From assembly GCF_963676685.1 (NCBI RefSeq), contig NC_092348.1:23969386-24033385 (forward strand): a stretch of 64,000 bases of DNA, given 5' to 3'. The translations under genes were made by a program, and so were the position numbers. The notes under the pieces were generated by a model. That model did not search any database, had not been told where the DNA came from, and saw only the letters and a program-made list of their open reading frames with translations. Below are positions 52,401 to 56,439 of this stretch, piece by piece; the stretch's first letter is position 1, and every line of letters begins with the position of its first letter. Source of the DNA: Mytilus edulis. Its lineage: Eukaryota > Mollusca > Bivalvia > Mytilida > Mytilidae.

Positions 52401-53605
52401 AATTTAAAATTAAACAGTAAAAGACAATAATGATAGGATATTCAGTATAATAAATTATATAACACATGGCTGAGAGGGTGATATAGGGCAGATTGGCACC
52501 CCTCGAAAAAACATTGTTAACCTTGGCTTCGCCTCGGTAGACAGTGTTTTCTCGGGTTACAAATCTGCTCTATCACTCTGTTATTTATATAATGAAATCA
52601 GACGTGGAAGTTTTATTCAAGAATTGGTAAATAATAAACCTTCATGTCCTACGGTTATGCCACGTAATGACTCATTTTGGTCACATGGGTAGAAGAGTTT
52701 AGGCGTTTGTTGATCGACCTGCATCCTGGTACTAGTATTTGTTCAGTAAATTTCCTAATAAAGCTTAATCCACTCAAACCTCTTAGCAAATGCGAACACA
52801 CATGGACAAAATCTTCAACCTGGCATCTAGTTGCAAACCTGCAGTGTGTGAGATGTTTCCATCGAATAACAAAAGTAACTGTCGTACCTTAAGTAAAGCA
52901 TTAAGAGTTAAAACACGGAATTTTACTTTTCCTGTTATTGGTATACTTATTTTAAGTGTAATTTGGTGTCGTAATTACAGATTACGCATGATTTCGTACA
53001 TGTTTCCGTTTCTTAAGCCTATTATGATTCTGTAATATGACTGTGATAACAAAGTTCTGTTAATATAAGAAATATATCACTTCAATTCAAGTTGTTCGTA
53101 AAAGACAGAGTTTAAAAAGCACCATTGTCTATTTGTAGATGACGATCAGTGGATAATAAATTTTTCACTTGTTGATGGCATGCGAATTTTACTTCCTCAA
53201 CCTAAAAACGTACCAAGACGAGACCGAAAAGGAAGCATAGCATCAAGACGAACGAGTCTAATGGAAAAAGGTTCCCATAAAACTGTTACCGGAAGTGATT
53301 CTAAAATGAGTGATTCTTCACACAAGAAAGAAAAAACAAAGGATAAGGAAAAAAATAAACTGAAAACAAAATCAAGGAAGAAAATGGATGCACTAACAGA
53401 GGAAACTGATTCAAGACTGTCGTCACAAAACGTTAAGCCAAGCAAGTCACGGGGCTCGCTTTCACCACCGGAAGGCAAAGAGAAACTTGTAGATGAACTG
53501 GTGGAGCGATCGTCCAAATCACCGAGTCGACTAAGAAAAATAGATGACCTTGTGTCTGCAGCAGTACAAGAGGACATGGATCAACACTTATTTGGAACCG
53601 AATGA
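16481..53605 (+). CDS. RGS22: RGS22-like regulator of G-protein signalling, 19 coding exons
   Basis: Coding exons: 16481-16499, 17187-17269, 17868-17945, 18352-18484, 19036-19293, 19556-20059, 23064-23620, 26850-26912, 27793-28048, 29560-29670, 30363-30531, 34805-34998, 36082-36199, 43213-43330, 45450-45603, 46140-46257, 49612-49741, 51512-51686, 53139-53605. All introns are GT..AG, all phases join, and the total is 3,705 nt (1,234 aa plus stop), close to vertebrate RGS22 (about 1,260 aa). The N-terminal motif EDRAFVDYFNIYLSLP is typical of RGS22. Degenerate RGS-like regions lie near residues 115-255 and 450-560. RGS domains lie near 744-860 (MEVLNSALHLDFFRRFMASF) and 954-1035. The basic tail is rich in K, S and E. 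The family attenuates G-alpha signalling; vertebrate RGS22 is mainly testicular and reported to bind G-alpha 12/13 and 11. The start ATG is supported by the paralogue at 60700, whose first coding exon has the same 19-nt length. Identity is firm; individual splice sites are inferred. Confidence 0.9.
16622..16764. mobile_element. GCGGATCCAG hairpin element in RGS22 intron 1
   Basis: CAGTGGCGGATCCAGGGGG at the left and GCTGGATCCGCCCCTGTG at the right are inverted. Fragments of the same family occur within both tandem-duplication units (near 13400-13515 and 15385-15490). Confidence 0.75.
17187..17269 (+). CDS. RGS22: RGS22 copy 1, coding exon 2
   Basis: Acceptor TTTTCAG, donor GTATGT. Encodes DISEDDFVVLLEDRAFVDYF and the following NIYLSLP. 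This conserved acidic/aromatic N-terminal block is shared with the paralogous exon at 61963-62045 (21 of 27 residues identical by eye). Confidence 0.92.
17270..17867 (+). other. RGS22 introns 2 and 3 (17270-17867, 17946-18351)
   Basis: Short introns with nothing recognised apart from AT-rich sequence. Confidence 0.5.
17868..17945 (+). CDS. RGS22: RGS22 copy 1, coding exon 3
   Basis: 26 codons in phase 0 between GTTGCAG and GTAAGT. Encodes IFGQHVIYNFIERAFSYEPP and a basic end. The paralogous exon at 62336-62413 is the same length with 20 of 26 residues identical. Confidence 0.92.
18352..18484 (+). CDS. RGS22: RGS22 copy 1, coding exon 4
   Basis: 133 nt, phase 0 in and phase 1 out. Contains EVVHWLYTKRYPGFSKSTLC. 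No counterpart of this exon is visible in the paralogue before the window ends. Confidence 0.9.
18546..18850 (-). repeat. 3'-tail fragment of the reverse-transcriptase element, intron 4
   Basis: Reverse-orientation match to the 3' region that follows the RT ORF at 57840-58165: GACAACAAACAGACA, CTCCTGACTTGGGACAGGCG, then a degenerate GGGGATAAACGTGACATG. A coding-like frame at 18547-18750 is only this repeat. Confidence 0.65.
19036..19293 (+). CDS. RGS22: RGS22 copy 1, coding exon 5 (first RGS-like region)
   Basis: 258 nt. Encodes GLQLFRESLIGTPGEKCYRC and then LDLERHRRMPPGEQRQRLML, the helical pattern of an RGS fold with the usual F..FL and W..I positions degenerated. Probably a divergent RGS domain without classical GAP residues (inference). 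Confidence 0.92.
19556..20059 (+). CDS. RGS22: RGS22 copy 1, coding exon 6
   Basis: 504 nt. Completes the first RGS-like fold (LILAALRMYWVPRYLLNLLK) and adds a polar linker. The donor is GGAG|GTATTA. An imperfect copy of the exon end and donor follows at 20097-20152. Confidence 0.9.
20097..20152 (+). repeat. Tandem copy of the exon 6 end and its splice donor
   Basis: ATTTCTTTCAATAGCTAGAG then GTATTATG is an imperfect copy of 20038-20096, which contains the real exon 6 donor. The two units are ~57 bp and diverged at about eight positions. Confidence 0.8.
20500..20830 (+). repeat. 3'-tail fragment of the reverse-transcriptase element, intron 6
   Basis: Matches 57790-58110: ATCGGACTCGGACTTCTTTT, CTACATTGGCTAGAGGTATA, ACATGTTTAACCCCGCAGCA, GTTTAGGGGCCAGCTAAAGC. 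A second fragment in reverse orientation follows at 20880-21015. Confidence 0.75.
20880..21015 (-). repeat. Reverse-orientation tail fragment, intron 6
   Basis: CAAGACTATCAAAGGCCAGC, GACTTTGGACAGGCGCAAAA and CCTATACCTCTAGCCAATGT are the reverse complement of the same tail, forming an inverted pair with 20500-20830. Confidence 0.72.
21202..22725. repeat. AGGTCTTTCCAC-type repeat region, intron 6
   Basis: Opens with the hairpin AGGTCTTTCCACTTTTCCGTGGAAAGACCT (two 12-base arms) and closes near 22683-22720 with GGTGGAAAGACCTTCAATTG. Includes the large hairpin at 21618-21736 and a GGCAACAGTAGTATACCGCT repeat fragment at 22566-22620. Confidence 0.5.
21618..21736. repeat. Large hairpin (about 56-bp arms)
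   Basis: The left arm starts GGTTTCTTATATGGTTGCGA and the right arm ends TCGCAACCGTATAAGAAACC. The arms meet at GGGGATATCTCCTCCCC with only a few mismatches. Confidence 0.9.
23064..23620 (+). CDS. RGS22: RGS22 copy 1, coding exon 7 (second RGS-like region)
   Basis: 557 nt, the largest coding exon. A Ser-rich linker is followed by NPLQSFLNRSGKTRDEKLLK, WTDVRQYLDADD, QVIFNQYLVNGSDDLLPESV and DDATLLCFVQDFV, an RGS-like domain that finishes in the next exon. The open frame continues past the donor GTAAAT, but phase and homology support splicing. Confidence 0.92.
24902..25196. mobile_element. piggyBac-like MITE inside the intron 7 TIR element
   Basis: CCCTCTTGCTGCCG and its inverse CGGCAGCAAGAGGG are each flanked by TTAA (24898-24901, 25197-25200), the target duplication typical of piggyBac. 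295 bp, with a repeated GCCGGAGGGACACATATGT near the left end. Non-autonomous. Confidence 0.82.
25289..25330 (+). repeat. Short tandem repeat, 18-bp unit
   Basis: CAACAATCATATAAGTCT occurs twice in direct succession. Confidence 0.8.
25740..25920 (+). repeat. Dispersed repeat shared with 44150-44290
   Basis: CTTGACAACGCCTATTGTTG and TATGACGTCAGAGAGTGAAA closely match CTTGACAAAGCCTGTTGTTG and TATGACGTCAGAGAAGTAAA in intron 14. Confidence 0.6.
26380..26625 (-). repeat. GCGCGTTTCGTC dispersed repeat, intron 7
   Basis: Contains GTAGACGAAACGCGCGTCTG and ATAATCCTGGTATCTGTCAT, the reverse of the repeat at 35314-35740. A common mussel element. Confidence 0.7.
26850..26912 (+). CDS. RGS22: RGS22 copy 1, coding exon 8
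   Basis: 63 nt, 21 codons, phase 0 at both ends, donor GTGAGT. Encodes SLKDTWKIFMLAERRAFRKK, completing the second RGS-like fold. Because it is symmetric, skipping it would preserve the frame. Confidence 0.9.
27041..27157 (+). CDS. Candidate alternative terminal exon in RGS22 intron 8
   Basis: After an acceptor AATTTAG (exon from 27039), 38 codons read LKYVTDTTVSADHLINPSTP then NDVKAVVSFIKESLELRK and a stop, followed by a 3' UTR-like stretch with AATAAA at 27280-27285. If exon 8 used the downstream weak donor A|GTAGAT at 26916-26917, the phases would join (V-V-S-L-K-Y). It could instead be a decayed exon of an unrelated gene. Coding appearance is good; the splice link is speculative. Confidence 0.35.
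   Translation, partial: LKYVTDTTVSADHLINPSTPNDVKAVVSFIKESLELRK
27280..27285 (+). terminator. AATAAA downstream of the candidate alternative exon
   Basis: Canonical hexamer about 120 bases after the candidate stop at 27157. Confidence 0.35.
27793..28048 (+). CDS. RGS22: RGS22 copy 1, coding exon 9
   Basis: 256 nt linker exon. Encodes VGNRHFDRNVLEYPPNMDKD, then a Ser/Pro-rich stretch and AITDEQIMKAFEFTVILAEY. Phase 0 in, phase 1 out. Confidence 0.9.
28270..28863. mobile_element. TIR element (MITE), AGGTAGAT family, in RGS22 intron 9
   Basis: AGGTAGAT at the left end and ATCTACCT at the right, flanked by TTA/TAA. About 594 bp, AT-rich. The short TIR makes the boundary call moderate. Confidence 0.6.
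29560..29670 (+). CDS. RGS22: RGS22 copy 1, coding exon 10
   Basis: 111 nt between TTTTCAG and GTAAGT. Encodes RPGMFTYKKPTIADIIDVLY and SDYGSLHINKVHPKRH. Confidence 0.9.
30130..30230 (+). repeat. SINE-like tail fragment, intron 10
   Basis: TGAAGGTCGTACTGTGAAAG and TTCAATCATACCACATCTAT match the mussel repeat tail, with decay. Confidence 0.55.
30363..30531 (+). CDS. RGS22: RGS22 copy 1, coding exon 11
   Basis: 169 nt. Encodes FLYNLLNKPKIDIENLKVSR and a basic, Pro-containing linker before the third RGS domain. Phase 1 in, phase 2 out. Confidence 0.9.
30588..31068 (+). repeat. GAGAGGGTGATATA repeat in intron 11, forward copy
   Basis: GAGAGGGTGATATATCAGAT, TGAGGCGATGCCGAGG, CACCCTCTCAGC, then AATACGAGAGGGTAATATTC and CCGTATTAGCCAATCAAAAT. 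An inverted copy with the same internal order lies at 52096-52583. Confidence 0.72.
32164..32731 (-). mobile_element. Short TIR element, uninterrupted relative of 54654-58282, intron 11
   Basis: The ends TTAAAGTCATATGAAAC and GTTTCATATGACTTTAA are inverted; 568 bp. In reverse orientation the interior matches the flanking parts of the large element at 54654-58282 (for example ATTTTTACGAGGAGG, TACGGAAAATATGTCGGCGA, TAATGAAAACTATCCATTT) without its three insertions. Includes a 97-codon minus-strand frame (32480-32187, LLPGSKQLKISKLLLNVDKL) that is broken in the other copy and probably not a gene. Confidence 0.85.
33230..33300 (-). repeat. GGCAACAATAGTATACCGCT repeat fragment, intron 11
   Basis: CAGCGGTATACTATTGTTGC, preceded by TCTCAATCGATTTATGACTT, matches dispersed copies at 22566-22620, 47440-47500 and 50380-50500. 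Confidence 0.65.
34290..34430 (-). repeat. CTGACAACACCATGGC repeat fragment, intron 11
   Basis: AATCGAAAATAAACTGACAA, CACCATGGCTAAAAATAAAA and CTAAGCAACACGAACCCCAC. A related copy is at 45090-45215. Confidence 0.7.
34805..34998 (+). CDS. RGS22: RGS22 copy 1, coding exon 12 (third RGS domain, N-terminal half)
   Basis: 194 nt. MEVLNSALHLDFFRRFMASF, then LAFWKNIEELREMPPGRLRN and ISNIIRKYFSKSAKQ, a clear RGS-domain pattern with the F..FL-type start and FW..IE. Confidence 0.93.
35314..35740 (+). repeat. Two tandem GCCAGACGCGTGTTTCGTC repeats, intron 12
   Basis: TACCAGGACTAAAATTTTAC followed by CGCCAGACGCGTGTTTCGTC and ACTCATCAGTGACGCTTGAA occurs at 35329-35405, and again diverged at 35577-35650. 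Confidence 0.75.
36082..36199 (+). CDS. RGS22: RGS22 copy 1, coding exon 13 (third RGS domain, C-terminal half)
   Basis: 118 nt. AWLDCSDDIIKQIPAMEKVP then VLVCAQASVFRAMERK, split codon TG|G for Trp. The acceptor reads CTCAAG, with an uncommon A at -3. The donor is GTAAGT. Confidence 0.85.
37028..39474. mobile_element. 2.4-kb AT-rich TIR element CCCAGGTAGCACA, intron 13
   Basis: The left end CCCAGGTAGCACAAAAACAT and the right end ATTATGTGTTAGCTGGG are imperfect inverted repeats. The interior is a mass of diverged ATATTTTTNATGTTT-like units with no ORF. A long hairpin (37755-37898) sits inside. Superfamily not assigned and target duplication unclear. Confidence 0.65.
37755..37898. repeat. Long hairpin, 42-bp arms, intron 13
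   Basis: The arm ACAATATACGTATAGTGTCT and its continuation TGAAATATGAAATTTATTTG is exactly mirrored at 37857-37898. An inner arm AAACGGGAAAATGC/GCATTTTCCCGTTT extends the fold. Confidence 0.92.
40230..42390 (-). pseudogene. Decayed LINE (non-LTR) reverse transcriptase, antisense in intron 13
   Basis: Read on the minus strand from 42390: EKSIPVEIVDEMGNIVKDEQ and VLDKWRIYFENLY (linker before RT); RKAVICPILKDTS, MNYRGVSLLSCISKLYSAFI and EQNGFRKYRSCEDHI (RT fingers/palm); YADDIVVLAKSEFDLQCMLD (catalytic YADD near 41391-41402); then ERLCKFC and LAKYIVRAFHLRR of the C-terminal region. Several frameshifts and stops separate these blocks. No endonuclease domain is seen upstream, so the copy is 5' truncated. 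Dead element. Confidence 0.85.
43213..43330 (+). CDS. RGS22: RGS22 copy 1, coding exon 14
   Basis: 118 nt after the 7-kb intron 13. Restores Trp and continues YPKYLETFPPDADYEPEFIA, then a charged K/E/P/R linker. Donor GTAATT. Confidence 0.88.
43680..44010. repeat. Probable dispersed repeat, intron 14
   Basis: Near-duplicate segments TTTCGAGCACGATTTTTGTA and TTTCGAGCATGATTTTTGTG lie about 65 bp apart. The 107-codon minus-strand frame across it has no known motif and is likely incidental. Confidence 0.35.
44150..44290 (+). repeat. Dispersed repeat shared with 25740-25920, intron 14
   Basis: CTTGACAAAGCCTGTTGTTG and TATGACGTCAGAGAAGTAAA match intron 7. Confidence 0.6.
45090..45215 (-). repeat. 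CTGACATCGCCATGGC repeat fragment, intron 14
   Basis: AATCGAAAATAAACTGACAT and GACTAAGCAACACGAACCCA match 34290-34430. Confidence 0.7.
45450..45603 (+). CDS. RGS22: RGS22 copy 1, coding exon 15
   Basis: 154 nt. LYLWTSFLTTICTFLKSMKD, then QLLELYMRKEIRREFKKQIG, a hydrophobic then basic amphipathic helical region. Phase 0 in, phase 1 out. Confidence 0.88.
46140..46257 (+). CDS. RGS22: RGS22 copy 1, coding exon 16 (fourth RGS domain, start)
   Basis: 118 nt. Contains RIVLKNRLVYMDKLPMDLKF followed by WCEVARY across the splice, the FW.EV-type core of an RGS domain. Donor AAG|GTTAGA is weaker than most. Confidence 0.88.
46597..46735. mobile_element. Hairpin MITE with ACTATCCACGGCG arms, intron 16
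   Basis: AAGTGTATTTGCTATTTAC and AGTTTACTATCCACGGCG are mirrored by CGCCGTGGATAGTTAACTT and GTAAAAAGCAAATACACCTT around a short centre. Confidence 0.78.
47440..47510 (-). repeat. GCGGTATACTACTGTTGCC repeat beside the LINE 3' end
   Basis: CCATGGATTTATGAGTTTTG and CAGCGGTATACTACTGTTGC match copies at 22566-22620 and 33255-33300. It lies just 3' (LINE sense) of the LINE stop. Confidence 0.7.
47599..49420 (-). pseudogene. Decayed CR1/L2-like LINE reverse transcriptase, antisense in intron 16
   Basis: On the minus strand: EPFWKYIKYKRHDSGGISPL and LLLEQFKSVFTTTSDTN (before RT), then TTVYSGVPQSTVLVNILFLC, INDLPNSV, LFADDCLLYR (catalytic ADD near 48430), LVRSTMEYGTRIWNPYIKGD and HKLDRIQNRGIRFLKKNKLQ, ending WNQLSDKVVHAGSVEVFKTA and LLEHRP stop near 47599. 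Frames are broken repeatedly. The WN.L...V..A.S...FK ending and SGVPQ.TVL motif fit CR1/L2-type LINEs. Endonuclease region not seen. Confidence 0.85.
49612..49741 (+). CDS. RGS22: RGS22 copy 1, coding exon 17 (fourth RGS domain)
   Basis: 130 nt. YVEMVDYMRSLSHVSRENQD, FLYEKARTIVNYYVSSDILP. Ends CAG|GTAAGG in phase 0. Confidence 0.9.
50380..50500 (-). repeat. Dispersed repeat fragment, intron 17
   Basis: CCTCTCAATCGATTTATTAC and TGAATAGCGGCGTACAATTT are a diverged copy of the family at 33230-33300. Confidence 0.6.
51328..51490 (+). repeat. Tandem repeat TTTATCTGTTTATATTTAAC, before exon 18
   Basis: About six copies of a ~23-bp unit (TTATCTGTTTATATTTAACT), some truncated, end 21 nt before the exon 18 acceptor and so occupy the branch-point/pyrimidine region of intron 17. 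Confidence 0.88.
51512..51686 (+). CDS. RGS22: RGS22 copy 1, coding exon 18 (fourth RGS domain, end)
   Basis: 175 nt after acceptor TGTCAG. KDWMKNHTAAELMEMIEEEE, then VPDYLRVRASQIKVATQFVS. The acceptor lies 21 nt downstream of an AT-rich tandem repeat (51328-51490). Confidence 0.9.
52096..52583 (-). repeat. GAGAGGGTGATATA repeat in intron 18, inverted copy
   Basis: Reads TTGGCTAATACGAGGGAAAC, CCCATGGCTGAGCGGGAAAC, GGCTGAGAGGGTGATATAGG and CTTGGCTTCGCCTCGGTAGA, the reverse complement of 30588-31068 with moderate divergence. Confidence 0.72.
53139..53605 (+). CDS. RGS22: RGS22 copy 1, last coding exon
   Basis: 467 nt ending in a stop at 53603-53605. Starts DDDQWIINFSLVDGMRILLP, then a Ser/Lys/Glu-rich low-complexity tail (KKEKTKDKEKNKLKTKSRKK) likely to be disordered. 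AATAAA at 53621-53626 fits a very short 3' UTR. Confidence 0.92.
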
Positions 53606-53620
53606 ATATACATCCAACAT

Positions 53621-53626
53621 AATAAA
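53621..53626 (+). terminator. Poly(A) signal AATAAA of RGS22 copy 1
   Basis: Canonical AATAAA 15 nt after the RGS22 stop codon, followed by a T-rich stretch. Very short 3' UTR if used. Confidence 0.6.
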
Positions 53627-53899
53627 CATACTTTTTTTATTCTTTTTTTTGATTCACCGTCACATACCTATTTTGAATTATAAGCCCGATGAGTCTTTAA
53701 CTACAGCCGTAGATATTCCAAAAGTAATTTTAACAAACAGTCTGATATTCTACACACATTTATTGAAATAAGTCTAAAATGTCTGTTATTAGACTAAAGT
53801 CCATTTACACCACACACTTGAGTAAACAAACATTCTTCTGGGTCTTTATGTGCCCTTCCCATGTCAGGAGCCTGTTGATCAGAGATTTTCGCTGGTTAA

Positions 53900-54085
53900 C
53901 GTCTGCCATATTTGTTTTTCGTAAATTGTTTTGTTATAAATAAGGCCATTGGTTTTCTAAATTGAATGGTTTTATTTTTCATGTCGGCTATACGGTATGG
54001 TTTTATTTTACGGTATGGTTGCCTATTATTAATTGCTTACATTCACGTTTTGTCTCATTGACATTCGTACCACATCTTCTTATAT
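53900..54085 (+). repeat. SINE-like repeat downstream of RGS22
   Basis: ATAAGGCCATTGGTTTTCTA, CATGTCGGCTATACGGTATG and CGTACCACATCTTCTTATAT match the mussel repeat family. Confidence 0.7.
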
Positions 54086-54725
54086 CTAAATATATAATAA
54101 CAATTTGATATAAAAAAAAATTGTTGTGGAGGAGAACGGAAACATTTTTTACAAAATTAATTTTTTTTGTATTCACAGTACACGACACGTACAGAATGAA
54201 AATATATCGTCATACTTAATACTTATCAAAGCTGGTACTGTACATATCATAAATAGTGAGACGAGATATAACACAAAAAATTAAAAAAAACATTGAATTA
54301 CACAAATGCATTACAAATTGTGTCAACAGGTCAAATTAACACGAAAGTACGATTTGAGAGTCTGGCAATACTGAGAAATTCTGCTATTTCTTTTCTATCA
54401 ACTATCAACAATTGTAAACGTGTGACGTAGTCGTCATATAATAGTATGGCATGTGAATATTTGGTATGAATGCCAATAAAACATTTTTTTTCATCAGAGA
54501 CAAAATGACGTACAACTATACTGATGCTAACACAATTGACATGATACTATCTTAATATCACGAGACAGTCGACAGAGAACTTAACTTGACGACAAAAATA
54601 TGATTTCAGTTTCACGAGATTTTTTATTTCCGTGTTGTAACAAACTACCAACCTTTAAAGTCATATGAAACGAGTTACTGGTGAAAAATAATGCTTATCC
54701 AATTCTTGAACCAATGCATGTATAT

Positions 54726-55777
54726 GTTACAGGCATTTTCTAAATTTAGGCATTTTCTAAAATGACTGAATGTTTGGGCATTTTCTAAAATGCCTAAAGT
54801 TGACAGGCATTTTGTAAAATGCCTAAAAAACCCTAGTCATTTTGTAAAATGCCTGAAATTTTTAATGAAAATTACACAAAATGCCTGGTCTGTTTCAGGC
54901 AAATTGTGTAAATATGCAATACATGAATTAGATGATAGAAATATATTGTAAACCTACAAAAAAGTGTTGATTAAAATAAATTTAAGATTATTCTTTATAA
55001 ATCTAGCCTGCAGGTTAAGTTTTTATGTTTTACTAGTTTTAGTATCTATAATTAGACACTCCATAGAGCAACAATTTTGAGTAAGTATTCACTCTGTATT
55101 TCATTAATGATCTTTTTTTCATCATGGCAGAAGGGTATGCTGTTCTTACACCAGAACAAAGATTTTAACTCATTTTAACAAATGGTCAAGTAAAAAAGTA
55201 CATGCTCACATATAAAAATTGAGTTGACAACTTCTAATAACATTAATAAGAAATAAGAAGATGCGGTATGATTGCCAATGAGACAAATCTCATTAAGTTG
55301 CCTCATAGGCCTATTAAATATGAATGAAATATTTGCCACTTGAAATTTAGCATGCACCAATTCATTGACAAAACATTGAGCCTTTTTGTTTTTCTGTCTT
55401 TTTTTCTGCTACTAATATAAAAAAAAAAAAGATGTGGTATGATTGCCAATGAGACAACTATCCACAAAAGACCAAAATCACACAGACATTAACAACTATA
55501 GGTCACCGTACGGCCTTCAACAATGAGCAAAGCCCATACCGCATAGTCAGCTATAATAGGCCCCGATATTTCTAGTCGTTTAATTTTGAGTACATTCCAT
55601 TCAGTTTTAGTCTTTTAGGCATTTTGTAAAATGCCTAACAATTTTTTCAGGCATTTTATAAAATGCCTGAAAATAATAGTCAATTTGTAAAATGCCTAAA
55701 TCATCCAGGCATTTTAGAAAATGCCTAAAAATTTCAGTCATTTTACAAAATGCCTAAATTTAGAAAATGCCTGTAAC
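54726..55777. mobile_element. GTTACAGGCATTTT TIR element with palindromic AGGCATTTT arrays
   Basis: Perfect ~31-bp inverted ends beginning GTTACAGGCATTTTCTAAAT. Both subterminal regions are packed with palindromes of the type AGGCATTTTNTAAAATGCCT (about eight per side). Flanked by ATAT-like sequence that matches the empty site in the 32-kb copy. No transposase; the centre holds SINE-like repeat fragments (55256-55305 and 55428-55565). Confidence 0.85.
55428..55565 (-). repeat. SINE-like repeat copy inside the GTTACAGG element
   Basis: GATGTGGTATGATTGCCAAT, GGTCACCGTACGGCCTTCAA and GCATAGTCAGCTATAATAGG, reverse orientation. A second short copy lies at 55256-55305. Confidence 0.8.
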
Positions 55778-55998
55778 ATATATATATCATAAACTTAGTC
55801 TTCTGTGAACGATTTTTTCATTTTTTTTACGCAAATATATCATATAATCGTCAATTTTTTTTTCTCTCTGTTATGATTTAACAAATATGGCAGCTCATTA
55901 AATGTTGTGTTTTGACTCCGACGTTTACCGATTGTCACCTTATAGTAAACAATCAACAAAAAAGCATGGCTATTGAGCACGTGTTTAACATGTACTTA

Positions 55999-56100
55999 TA
56001 GATTATCGTTGATCATCTCAACGAGATTGATTTTCTCGCTTAAGTCGGTACGGCGAAAGCGAGAAAAGCAATCGAGTTGAGATGACCAATGATAATCTGT
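55999..56100. repeat. Hairpin insert with AGATTATCNTTG arms
   Basis: AGATTATCGTTGATCATCTC, with ATTTTCTCGCTT, is mirrored by AGCGAGAAAAGCAATCGAGT and TGAGATGACCAATGATAATCT around a short GC-richer loop. Absent from the related copy at 32164-32731. Confidence 0.85.
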
Positions 56101-56439
56101 TTATTTTACCTATGACGACGGTGTCAATTTCATGTCAATTTCATTAGCAACGCCACGTGCCTCCTTAGTTTCTAGTGATAATTTTCCATCTCAAACAAGT
56201 AGCATGATATGAAAAATAATCACAATTTAAGATCAAAGGAAAAATGCACAAAATAGCGATAAAATCAGATAAAAGTTTATTTCAGTGACAGATTCATGCG
56301 TATTTCGATCACCGGATTTTTACAAGAGGTTCACACTATGGTCACTTTGCATACGGAAAATATATCGGCAAATTGCTTCCTGTAAGCAAGCAATTAAAAA
56401 AAGTTAACTTCTTCTAAATGTGGACAATTTAAAGAATTG

